Assembly (NCBI GenBank): GCA_964390005.1
Contig: CAYMGM010000008.1
Span: 1-64,000 of the forward strand
Source: CAYMGM01 sp964390005
GTDB taxonomy: Bacteria; Pseudomonadota; Alphaproteobacteria; UBA9219
Direction of reading: 5' to 3'
DNA length: 64,000 nt
The position numbers and the translations under genes are program-made. Shown here piece after piece: positions 36,363 through 43,672 of the stretch. Position 1 is the first letter of the stretch, and every line of letters begins with the position of its first letter. Under the pieces are notes generated by a model. The model had not been told where the DNA came from. It did not search any database and worked only from the letters and a program-made list of their open reading frames with translations.

Positions 36363-37109
36363 TTACTTGCTTTCCGCGACGGGTTCGGCGCGGGCGCCGA
36401 TGTCTTTACCGCTGGCGATCACTTCGGCTTCGATGCCGTCGAGAATGGCCTGCGTCGCCAGATCGCAATACATGTCAATGGCGCGCGAAGCGTCGTCATT
36501 GCCAGGGATCGGATAGGTGATCGGTGCCGGATCCGAATTGCTGTCAACGATCGCGATGACGGGAATGCCAAGCTTCGTGGCTTCTTCCACGGCCAGCTTT
36601 TCCTTGATCGTGTCGATGACAAACAGGATATCGGGCAAGCCGCCCATGTCTTTGATCCCGCCCAACGCACGTTCCAACTTGTCGCGATCGCGCGACATTT
36701 GAAGGATTTCCTTCTTGGTGAACTTGCCGCCTTCTTTTTCCAGCTTTTCGGTCAGATCGCGCAAGCGCTTGATCGACTGCGAAACGGTCTTCCAGTTGGT
36801 CAGCATGCCGCCGAGCCAACGATGGTTGACAAAATACTGGCCGCTGCGCGCCGCGGCGTCAGCGATCTTTTCCTGCGCCTGGCGCTTGGTGCCGACGAAC
36901 AGAACGCGCCCACCGCCAGCGACGACGTCGCGCAACTGTTGCAACGCGCGCTGCATCATCGGAACGCTTTGTTCCAGATCGATGATATGCACGCCGTTAC
37001 GGACGCCATATAAAAACGAGTACATTTTCGGGTTCCAGCGGCGCGTATTGTGGCCGAAGTGAACGCCAGCTTCAAACAACTGCTGAAGCGTGACAACAGG
37101 CATTGTCAT
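36363..37109 (-). CDS. rpsB: 30S ribosomal protein S2
   Basis: Small-subunit protein. The N-terminus VTLQQLFEAGVHFGHNTRRWNPKM and the GVHIIDLEQS, RWLGGMLTNW and PDILFVID segments are diagnostic. At 248 residues it is of standard length. It follows a predicted promoter and a three-way-junction leader (37142-37247), a likely site of S2 autoregulation, and starts the largest conserved block in the window. Confidence 0.98.
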   Translation of the reverse strand: MTMPVVTLQQLFEAGVHFGHNTRRWNPKMYSFLYGVRNGVHIIDLEQSVPMMQRALQQLRDVVAGGGRVLFVGTKRQAQEKIADAAARSGQYFVNHRWLGGMLTNWKTVSQSIKRLRDLTEKLEKEGGKFTKKEILQMSRDRDKLERALGGIKDMGGLPDILFVIDTIKEKLAVEEATKLGIPVIAIVDSNSDPAPITYPIPGNDDASRAIDMYCDLATQAILDGIEAEVIASGKDIGARAEPVAESK

Positions 37110-37141
37110 GTCTTAGACTTCCTTTTTCCGGTTAAGCCTCT

Positions 37142-37214
37142 GTGCGCCAGCGTAGCGGAAATCTCCGCACCGGACGGCCTTTATCGGGATTGACCGATAG
37201 GGCCAAAGGCGCAC
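37142..37214 (-). promoter_or_regulatory. Three-way-junction rpsB leader
   Basis: Outer stem GTGCGCC (37214-37208 leftward) with GGCGCAC (37148-37142) encloses two hairpins: 37204-37176 (GGCC and TATCGG arms) and 37168-37155 (GCGGA/TCCGC). The 73-base fold begins at the predicted transcription start and ends 32 bases before the rpsB ATG. Control by S2 is inferred from the known autoregulation of rpsB in other bacteria. Confidence 0.65.
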
Positions 37215-37218
37215 ATGC

Positions 37219-37247
37219 GTTATCAAAACCTTTTATCCTCATGACAA
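37219..37247 (-). promoter_or_regulatory. Predicted rpsB promoter
   Basis: Leftward TTGTCA (37247-37242), 17-base spacer, GATAAC (37224-37219). The expected start point, about 37212, coincides with the first bases of the leader fold, which supports both calls. Confidence 0.6.
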
Positions 37248-37276
37248 AAGGCCCCGCCTTTGTAGCGGAGCCTTTT
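37246..37276 (-). terminator. Terminator of the cysteine-rich mini-protein gene
   Basis: AAAAGGCCCCGC (37246-37257) and GCGGAGCCTTTT (37265-37276) pair with one mismatch around a seven-base loop, with T residues on the leftward 3' side. It lies 25 bases past the stop at 37301 and abuts the rpsB promoter. Confidence 0.8.
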
Positions 37277-37300
37277 CGTTAATGCAAGAACAGAAAAGCG

Positions 37301-37501
37301 TTATTCGTGAGCAATCATAACGCCATTTGGCATCATATCGTCCACTGGCGGGCACCCGTTCTTTTCAGAATATTCCTTACGTTTGCACTCATTCATGTGC
37401 GGGCCGTTACAAAATTGGTTAACAAAGCCTTTACAGGCCAGATTCTTTGTATCTTGGTATTTCTTGAAAAACCCACACTTTTCAATACGTTCACAGGTCA
37501 T
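37301..37501 (-). CDS. Cysteine-rich small protein (66 aa)
   Basis: Short cytoplasmic-type protein with six Cys (positions 3, 9, 23, 31, 39, 50), including a C-x5-C at the N-terminus, KKY, and a C-terminal MMPNG motif. AAGGAG is well placed before the ATG and a terminator follows, so it is a real monocistronic gene. From memory, similar mini-proteins with the same N-terminal Cys spacing and MMPNG end occur in other proteobacteria; I know of no firm function. Metal or Fe-S binding is plausible. No signal peptide. Confidence 0.75.
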   Translation of the reverse strand: MTCERIEKCGFFKKYQDTKNLACKGFVNQFCNGPHMNECKRKEYSEKNGCPPVDDMMPNGVMIAHE

Positions 37502-37682
37502 TTTACTCTCCTTAGATCATTTGACGTCCTCAAACGCGACAGAAAATGTCGCGAAACAGATCTGCACACCATCGCCCCCAAAGTTCAAAAAAAGATTAAT
37601 CCGCCTGTTGAAAAAGCGTTAATCAATTCATTTTAAACTCATGCGGCTATTCATTTTATTCGTTCGATCGAGGGCATCCCTT

Positions 37683-38804
37683 ATGACCAATAAATACCTC
37701 AAACCTATGCTCGACGCTGGCAGCCCGCGCGTCTTTAACTGCAACGAAATGACGCGCCGCATTTTGGAGAAAACGCCCGATGCGCCAGCCTTTTTCAGAA
37801 ATAAGCGTTTGAACAACATCGTTCTGATCAAAGACACGGTCCCCGAGAACGAACGCAACATCGACGATAAAACCGTCGGCACGAAGCTCTACTTCCCCTT
37901 TAACGAGACCAATATCTATGAAGGGGGCCGCACCATCTATTTCCATGCCCCCAATGTCGATAAGGCCATCACGGATTATTGCGGCGAAGGCGCGATCACG
38001 CGTGAAAGCCTGTCAGACGATATGCGTTTGATCTTGATTTTAGATCGCCTGCCTTCGCTGGATCCTTTTTTGATGAAGGACGTTTACCTGCGTCAAAAAA
38101 TCAAGGTCAACGAAGCCTATTTCGAAGTCAGCGAAGAAGCCTGGAACGAAATCGAAGCTTTTATGATCGATCGTTTTACGCCGTTGGTCCATGCGGCTTT
38201 CCCTGAGATTCAAGAATCCGACGACCGCGCGCGTCAATTGATCGACAAGATCTGGGAAGCGCGCGATATCGACGCCTTGATGCCTTTGATCGAAGGATTC
38301 CGCCTGCCCAAGGAAAAGGCGCTGGACATCTTCGCTTCGTGGAAAGGCATTGTTTATTATTCTTTTTTGTATCAACGGCAGCAATCGGCTGTGCTGGATC
38401 TGGTCAAATGGTTCAAAGAAAACCAAGACCCGGTTGCAGGCGTCTCGGCGGCGGAAATCAAAGATCTGCAATCGTCTATCGCGCAAATTAGGGATCGCCT
38501 GCGCATCGAATGGCAAACGGTCGAGGAAATCGTCCGGGCTTACGAAAACAGCTATAATAAAATGTTCCGCGACAAAACAAGCTCGTCCGACTTTTTGGCT
38601 TTCTTGCGCGACAGTAATGAAACCTATTGGAAAATCGGCAACAGCCTTGGCAAAATCAATCACGCCCATTACTGTTGGGATGCGATGACAAACCGCTATG
38701 AAGGCCGCCGTTTGCCGTGGGCCTTGCGCTTGGAAGTCATGCGTCTCCTCGCCCGGATTTTCGAGCCGGAAAAGAAAGCCTCAACCAGCGTCTCTTGGTC
38801 CTAA
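37683..38804 (+). CDS. Conserved-type protein of unknown function (373 aa)
   Basis: Unrecognised soluble protein. It has no signal peptide or membrane segment. The first ~110 residues are mixed and contain aromatic-rich YFPFNETNIYEGGRTIYFH; the rest is mostly helical and acidic, including an amphipathic stretch around residues 245-310 that could form a coiled coil. The ATG at 37683, with GAGGG nine bases upstream, is preferred to the TTG/ATG-like starts in the longer frame. It faces the DipZ-like gene with a two-base gap between stop codons. No function is proposed. Confidence 0.7.
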   Translation: MTNKYLKPMLDAGSPRVFNCNEMTRRILEKTPDAPAFFRNKRLNNIVLIKDTVPENERNIDDKTVGTKLYFPFNETNIYEGGRTIYFHAPNVDKAITDYCGEGAITRESLSDDMRLILILDRLPSLDPFLMKDVYLRQKIKVNEAYFEVSEEAWNEIEAFMIDRFTPLVHAAFPEIQESDDRARQLIDKIWEARDIDALMPLIEGFRLPKEKALDIFASWKGIVYYSFLYQRQQSAVLDLVKWFKENQDPVAGVSAAEIKDLQSSIAQIRDRLRIEWQTVEEIVRAYENSYNKMFRDKTSSSDFLAFLRDSNETYWKIGNSLGKINHAHYCWDAMTNRYEGRRLPWALRLEVMRLLARIFEPEKKASTSVSWS

Positions 38805-38806
38805 GC

Positions 38807-40495
38807 CTAGCCGCCAAAGGTAAAAGCATAAGCCGAAAGTCCCGGCTGCTTAAAGCGCAGTTCAAGAACGCCGGGCTCAAAGGCCGGTTGATGAAGCAAT
38901 TCATACAAGCCTTCGCCCTTCAGATGCACGGCGCCATCGGCGCCGACATCGGCGCCTGCCGTGCGGCTTGTAACGGGTGCGCCGTTTAAATAAACCTCGA
39001 CCACGCCCTGCCCCGCTTCATCCGGCCCCATGACAAGGAAAACTTTCCGCGCGGTAAAGGATATTTTCAGCGATGAATCCGTGCCTAAAGCCACCAGACG
39101 TTCGGGCTCGACCTTCCAATCACCGCCAAGCCCCCATGTATTTGGCGACAGTTCTGTCGGCAGAACATAGCGCGCTTGTTGATCCGCCTTTTGCCCCCCT
39201 TCGCCCACAAAACCACTGGCCCGCGCATACCCCAAATAGGTTTCGGGCGTTTGGGACGCGTGGAAGAAAACGGGCCTTTGCGAAACCGATGCGCCTTCGC
39301 CGTTAAGGCCCAAAAGATAGCGGATGTTGTTTTCCGTTTCTTCATATTGGCCTTCGCCAAAATGCGTGTAAACAACCTGACCTTCTTTATTGATGAGGTA
39401 ATGGGCAGGCCAATAACGGTTGCGATAGGCGCGCCATGTTTGAAGATCGTTATCAAGCGCGACAGGATAGGCGATACCGTATTTATCGATGGCCGCTTGA
39501 ACATTAGCCGTCTTGCGCTCAAACGCAAACTCGGGGGCATGGACGCCGACAATCACCAATCCTTTATCGCGATAGGCTTTGTCCCACGCCGTCAGATAAG
39601 GCAGCGTCCGCACGCAATTGATACAAGAGTAAGTCCAGAAGTCGATCAAGACGACATGCCCTCGCAAAGCCTCCATCGTTAGCGGAGGACTATTGAGCCA
39701 CGTCGAAAGGCCTTCAAAGGCTGGCGCTGAATAGGGCATAGCAAGGCCTCCTTTCAAAGACGTTGGCACCGTCGCGGGAACGACGGTGACGGTTTGCTGC
39801 GTTTTCGCGGCGGTGGGTTGGCTTTGCGCACCAACAGCAAGATCTGTTCCCCAGCCAAAAGCCATCGCCAAGCTGGCCAGCATCAGAACAACGGCCACAA
39901 CGCGGCGGATCATGGCGCTCGCCGCCGGACGCAGGCCGATCTTTTCCAACGCGCGCCGCCCAAACAACGCCACCAGCAGCATGGGAAGCGCCGCACCCAA
40001 AGCAAACGAGAACGTGATAAAAACGCTTTGCAGCGTTGTTTCTTGCGCAATCGCCTGAACAAGAACGGCGGCTAAAATAGGGCCCGCGCAGGGCGTCCAA
40101 ACAAAACCGATAAACGCACCGATAAGAACGCCGCCGCCAAAACCGTCTTGAGCTTTACCCTGAAGCTTGGCCCCCCATTGGGCCGCGCCTTGCGACCATA
40201 GGCTGAATCGCTCAGATAACTTGTCAAAGAAAAGGACAAAGCCAAAGGCAAACAATAAAACGATGGAAAGTGTTCTTAAGATCTGAGGATCAATATCAAA
40301 AAAACTGACCAACGCGCGCGCGCCCAAAACAAAGGCGCTGAAAGCCGCAGCAAAGCCCAAGACAATGCCATAAGGCCTTGCGCGCCCGCCCGTTAAAGAC
40401 GCCGCCAGCAAAAAGGGCAAGACAGGCAAAATACAAGGCGAGGCAATCAACCCAACGCCTTCGCCAAAAGCCAACAGAATTTGACCTATTTGCAT
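38807..40495 (-). CDS. dipZ: DipZ-like CcdA-thioredoxin fusion
   Basis: Three-part thiol-redox protein. Residues 1-210 form a CcdA/DsbD-type membrane domain with the paired electron-carrying Cys in ASPCILP (Cys21) and WTPCAGP (Cys136). Residues 250-390 form a periplasmic TlpA/thioredoxin domain with CINC at 291-294. The C-terminal ~150 residues are a beta-rich domain resembling the carbohydrate-binding-like module of mycobacterial DipZ. It would carry reducing equivalents from cytoplasmic thioredoxin to periplasmic disulphides. Domain order matches DipZ. No cytochrome c maturation gene is adjacent. Confidence 0.9.
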   Translation of the reverse strand: MQIGQILLAFGEGVGLIASPCILPVLPFLLAASLTGGRARPYGIVLGFAAAFSAFVLGARALVSFFDIDPQILRTLSIVLLFAFGFVLFFDKLSERFSLWSQGAAQWGAKLQGKAQDGFGGGVLIGAFIGFVWTPCAGPILAAVLVQAIAQETTLQSVFITFSFALGAALPMLLVALFGRRALEKIGLRPAASAMIRRVVAVVLMLASLAMAFGWGTDLAVGAQSQPTAAKTQQTVTVVPATVPTSLKGGLAMPYSAPAFEGLSTWLNSPPLTMEALRGHVVLIDFWTYSCINCVRTLPYLTAWDKAYRDKGLVIVGVHAPEFAFERKTANVQAAIDKYGIAYPVALDNDLQTWRAYRNRYWPAHYLINKEGQVVYTHFGEGQYEETENNIRYLLGLNGEGASVSQRPVFFHASQTPETYLGYARASGFVGEGGQKADQQARYVLPTELSPNTWGLGGDWKVEPERLVALGTDSSLKISFTARKVFLVMGPDEAGQGVVEVYLNGAPVTSRTAGADVGADGAVHLKGEGLYELLHQPAFEPGVLELRFKQPGLSAYAFTFGG

Positions 40496-40668
40496 GTGCG
40501 GCCTTCCTTTCCCGCCTTAAGAAACGGAAGCGAGCACCCAAATCATACCATTATTGTGCTATTTTGGCGAGCCTTATGATCCATATCGCTTTTTGCATCC
40601 TTCTTGACAGACGCCGCCACCTTTGACGTGATAGAGGAGAAAAGAAAGGAACCTCAAAGGTCTAGCTT

Positions 40669-41397
40669 ATGGTTTTTCCAACGCTCCCCGCTGGCGATCG
40701 GCTGAATGCCAACGATCTTTTTGCGCTTTTTCCCTCGCACATCCGCCATGAATTGACGGAAAAGGCCGAAACGCGGCTGTTTAAGCGCGGCGACGTCCTA
40801 TTTCGCAAAGGCGACGATGGCCCTTGGCTGGGCTCTATTCTAACGGGGCGCGTGCGCATGTCGCGCCGCACGGCCGACGGACGGGAATTGTTGCTGTCGA
40901 TGGTCGAGCGCGGCGAGATTTTCGGAGAACGCGCCGTTTACGATTGCGGCCTTCGATCCTCGGACGCCACCGCCGTCGCTGAAACCGCCGTTCAGATCTT
41001 TCAACGCGACCAAATCGTGCCTTTACTTTATGCCTACCCAGACACGCTGATGTATATCGTCCGCACGCTTTGCAACCGCTTGCACCGCCATTTGGATACG
41101 CTTGAGCTTTTCGCTTTACATAGTCTGCCCGTGCGACTCGCCAATCTTCTTTTGGCACACAGCCTGAAATACGGCATTAAAACGCCCGAAGGCACCATTT
41201 TAAAAACAGATCTCTCTCAATCCGATTTAGCGCATCAAGCGGCGGCGACACGTGAAAGCGTCAATCGCCAGCTGAAAGCCTTTATGGCCGAGGGGCTTAT
41301 TCACCTTCACGGCCAAGAGATTCTGATTTGCGATCCGCGTGGGCTGGAAGCGATTTGCCAGACCGGCGCCGCGCCCGATCCCATCGATGACGCGTGA
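40669..41397 (+). CDS. Crp/Fnr-family transcriptional regulator
   Basis: Cyclic-nucleotide-binding-like beta-roll (about residues 12-130), dimerisation helix, and a C-terminal winged helix-turn-helix with SQSDLAHQAAATRESVNRQL (about 180-205). The Arg/Glu pattern of RESVNRQLKAF resembles the Crp/Fnr recognition helix. There is no N-terminal Cys cluster, so it is not an oxygen-sensing FNR; cAMP-binding residues are only partly matched by IFGERAVYD, so the effector is open. A possible promoter is TTGACA at 40604 with a weak -10. Two Crp-like palindromes start at its stop codon and precede the following three-gene cassette. Confidence 0.9.
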   Translation: MVFPTLPAGDRLNANDLFALFPSHIRHELTEKAETRLFKRGDVLFRKGDDGPWLGSILTGRVRMSRRTADGRELLLSMVERGEIFGERAVYDCGLRSSDATAVAETAVQIFQRDQIVPLLYAYPDTLMYIVRTLCNRLHRHLDTLELFALHSLPVRLANLLLAHSLKYGIKTPEGTILKTDLSQSDLAHQAAATRESVNRQLKAFMAEGLIHLHGQEILICDPRGLEAICQTGAAPDPIDDA

Positions 41398-41408
41398 TCT
41401 ATCTCACA
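41393..41408 (+). promoter_or_regulatory. CRP-like palindrome 1
   Basis: GTGA-TCTATC-TCACA (41394-41408) matches the TGTGA-N6-TCACA Crp consensus except at the first base. It overlaps the stop codon of the Crp/Fnr-family gene. It lies 31 bp from the second copy, three helical turns. Confidence 0.6.
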
Positions 41409-41423
41409 GGCTTTTGTTACTGC

Positions 41424-41439
41424 CGTGATCTGCCGCACA
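41424..41439 (+). promoter_or_regulatory. CRP-like palindrome 2
   Basis: GTGA-TCTGCC-GCACA (41425-41439) repeats site 1 with changes in the right half. A third partial copy, GTGATCTGCT, lies at 41510-41519 just before the cassette's first ATG at 41526. Confidence 0.5.
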
Positions 41440-41525
41440 GGTGCGCGCGTTTTTTGAAGCCTCGCCGCCCCTAAAAACCGCGTCGTTTATTGTGCGTTCA
41501 TCTCGGTCCGTGATCTGCTCAAGAC

Positions 41526-42620
41526 ATGGACAACACAGCATTCACCCCTCTTGACGCTTGGACGTCTCAGCTTCTTCTGGATCTGCCTTTGGGCGAGCCG
41601 GAAAGGCTTTTCACCCGCGATGAAACGCGCCTGGCACAGGAATATCATTACCTCGCGCGGCGGTTTCATCCCGATCTGAGCCCCGATAGCAAAGCCAAAG
41701 AAGCCTTCGCGCATCTCGGCCTTCTGTACGATGCGGCCAAGAAAAAGCTGGCCGATGGCACTTGGCAAACGCCCGGCCTGTCGGTCTTCAACGGACGCGA
41801 CGGGAAAAAACGCCAGCTGCGCTTTGCCAAAAAAGTCTCTTTCGAGCTTGGCAGCCTTTATATCGCGCGCAGCGTCGTGGCTTATGAAATCACGCCCGAT
41901 CACGCCGATCTAGCCCGCGCGGCCCAGCGCCACCTGACGACTTTACGCTTTGCCGACACGGCCATGAAAGAGGCTTGCAGCCGTTTTCTGCCGACGGTCA
42001 AAGATTTTTTCGAAACCGACACGGCGCACATCCTTGTCGTTGACAAAGAGCCTGAAAGCATCCGCTTGCGCGACGTTTTGAGCCTTTGGGGCGGCAAAAT
42101 GGACGGACGGCATGCCGCTTGGATTTTGTCGGGCCTTCATCATCTGGCTTGCTATCTGGATTGGGCTGGTTTGTCCCACGGCGCGATTGGCCCCGACGAT
42201 TATTTTATCTCACCCTTGGCGCACACGGGCGCGCTGCTGGGCGGGTGGTGGTACGCGGCGCAAGCGGGCGCGCCCCTCACAGCGCTTCCCGCCCGTTCGG
42301 TCGATCTGGCGCCGCCCGATATCTTACGCACGGGCCAAGCGGACAAAAGGCTAGATCTGGCGCTGATCCGCGCAACGGGGCGCGAGCTTTTAGGCGATCT
42401 GTCAGGCCGCACGTTAAGCGCCGATCCTTATGTGCCCACGGCTTTGTCATCGTGGCTGTCAATGCCGACATCCGGCGACGCGCGCACCGATTACCAAACA
42501 TGGTTTGGCGAGATTCTTCCCGCCAGCTACGGCCCCCGCCGCTACACAAAGATGGATTTAACGTTTGATGCCACCTACGGCACCGGCCCGATCGCGAAAG
42601 GAGGTGTTGCGCCCCCTTAA
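41526..42620 (+). CDS. J-domain protein fused to a degenerate kinase-like domain
   Basis: The N-terminal ~80 residues are a J-domain: the HPD tripeptide is at 48-50, between helices RDETRLAQEYHYLARRF and KEAFAHLGLLYDAAKKKL, so it should stimulate an Hsp70. No Gly/Phe or zinc-finger region follows. Residues ~110-300 look like a protein-kinase fold: ILVVDKEPE with LRDVL resembles the hinge, and HGAIGPDDYF (218-227) takes the place of HRDLKPxN, followed by LLGGWWYA where DFG would be. The catalytic Asp of HRD and DFG are both replaced, so it is probably a pseudokinase. First gene of a three-gene cassette, 128 bases after the Crp/Fnr gene. The kinase assignment rests on motif layout and is inference. 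Confidence 0.75.
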   Translation: MDNTAFTPLDAWTSQLLLDLPLGEPERLFTRDETRLAQEYHYLARRFHPDLSPDSKAKEAFAHLGLLYDAAKKKLADGTWQTPGLSVFNGRDGKKRQLRFAKKVSFELGSLYIARSVVAYEITPDHADLARAAQRHLTTLRFADTAMKEACSRFLPTVKDFFETDTAHILVVDKEPESIRLRDVLSLWGGKMDGRHAAWILSGLHHLACYLDWAGLSHGAIGPDDYFISPLAHTGALLGGWWYAAQAGAPLTALPARSVDLAPPDILRTGQADKRLDLALIRATGRELLGDLSGRTLSADPYVPTALSSWLSMPTSGDARTDYQTWFGEILPASYGPRRYTKMDLTFDATYGTGPIAKGGVAPP

Positions 42621-42683
42621 AAAAACCAACCAACACCCAAAAGACAACAACAACCCCAAAACAATAAGAAACAGGAGGGTATC
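42621..42683 (+). promoter_or_regulatory. A/C-only spacer before the VWA gene
   Basis: Between 42621 and 42672 there are only two G and one T; the rest is A and C, ending in AGGAGGG before the ATG at 42684. Such unstructured leaders favour translation initiation and suggest selection for high expression of the VWA protein. Confidence 0.45.
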
Positions 42684-43622
42684 ATGGGATTTGGAAGATG
42701 GGATCCCGGCGCATGGGCCGGTTACGCCAGCACAACAAGCGGTAAAGCCACACACAAGATCTTTACCGCGCACGGCATCGACCCAGCGTTGGATCCGCTG
42801 AAAAACAAGATGAGGGAATCGTGCGACAGCGCGATCAACCCCGAATCCACGCCGATCATTGTGGCATTAGACGTCACGGGATCGATGGGCGAGCTGGCGG
42901 GCGAATTGGCGCGCAATGGCTTGAACACGCTGATCCAAGAAATCTACGACCGCAAGCCCGTGCCCGATCCGCACGTGATGTTGATGGCCGTAGGCGATGC
43001 GTATTGCGATGACGCGCCGTTGCAAGTCACGCAGTTTGAAGCCGACATTCGTTTGGCCGAGCAGCTCAAGCTTTTCTATCTGGAAGGCGGCGGCGGCGGC
43101 AATTCGGGCGAAAGCTATAACCTGCCTTGGTACTATGCCGCCTATCACACCAAGATCGACAGCATGGCCAAACGTGGGCGTAAAGGCCTTCTCTTCACAG
43201 TCGGCGACGAGCCTATGCTGCCAAAACTTTTGGCCGATCACGTCAAAGAATTCCTGGATGGCGATTTAAAACAGGATATCTCGACGCGCGATCTGCTGAC
43301 GGCTGTGCAGCAAAAGTACGATGTCTATCACGTCATCATTAAAGAAGGCAGCTTTGCCAGCGCCTATCTGCCGGAGGTGGAAGAAAGTTGGCATGGCCTT
43401 CTGGGGCGCGAACGAGTCATTGGCCTGAGCGACTATCGCAAATTGTCCGAAGCCATTGTCTCGGCCATCCAAATCAACCAGGGCGCTCACGCCTATGACG
43501 TGGCGCGCAGTTGGGATGGAAGCACAGCTGTTGTTTTAGCCGATGCGCTGAAAGATATGGTCCCCGCACCGAAAGGCGCGGCCCCCGGCGGCGTCTTCCG
43601 CTTCGCGCGACCTGCCCCGTAA
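42684..43622 (+). CDS. VWA-domain protein
   Basis: Von Willebrand A-type protein of 312 residues. Residues ~56-250 form the VWA fold: the hydrophobic strand PIIVALDVTGSMG supplies a MIDAS with Asp63, Thr65 and Ser67, and GLLFTVGDEP supplies a later acidic loop. Gly-rich GGGGGNSGES (about 130-140) is a further candidate metal loop. There is no signal peptide, so it acts in the cytoplasm, probably as a metal-dependent protein-protein adaptor. A near-consensus AGGAGGG and a structureless leader imply strong translation. It lies 63 bases after the J-domain gene and 50 before the PurA-like gene. Confidence 0.85.
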   Translation: MGFGRWDPGAWAGYASTTSGKATHKIFTAHGIDPALDPLKNKMRESCDSAINPESTPIIVALDVTGSMGELAGELARNGLNTLIQEIYDRKPVPDPHVMLMAVGDAYCDDAPLQVTQFEADIRLAEQLKLFYLEGGGGGNSGESYNLPWYYAAYHTKIDSMAKRGRKGLLFTVGDEPMLPKLLADHVKEFLDGDLKQDISTRDLLTAVQQKYDVYHVIIKEGSFASAYLPEVEESWHGLLGRERVIGLSDYRKLSEAIVSAIQINQGAHAYDVARSWDGSTAVVLADALKDMVPAPKGAAPGGVFRFARPAP

Positions 43623-43672
43623 CAAGAAAACCGATGACCGCTTGATAATCCCCCCTTTAAAGGAGCCTCAAC

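Noticed and set aside
40604..40634. Promoter of the Crp/Fnr-family gene (TTGACA with TGATAG)
   Set aside because: The 19-base spacing is too long and the -10 is weak; kept only as a remark in the gene entry.
40669..41397. Assigning the Crp/Fnr protein as FNR or FixK
   Set aside because: No N-terminal Cys cluster is present, and the nearby palindromes are GTGA-type rather than the TTGAT-N4-ATCAA expected for FNR/FixK.
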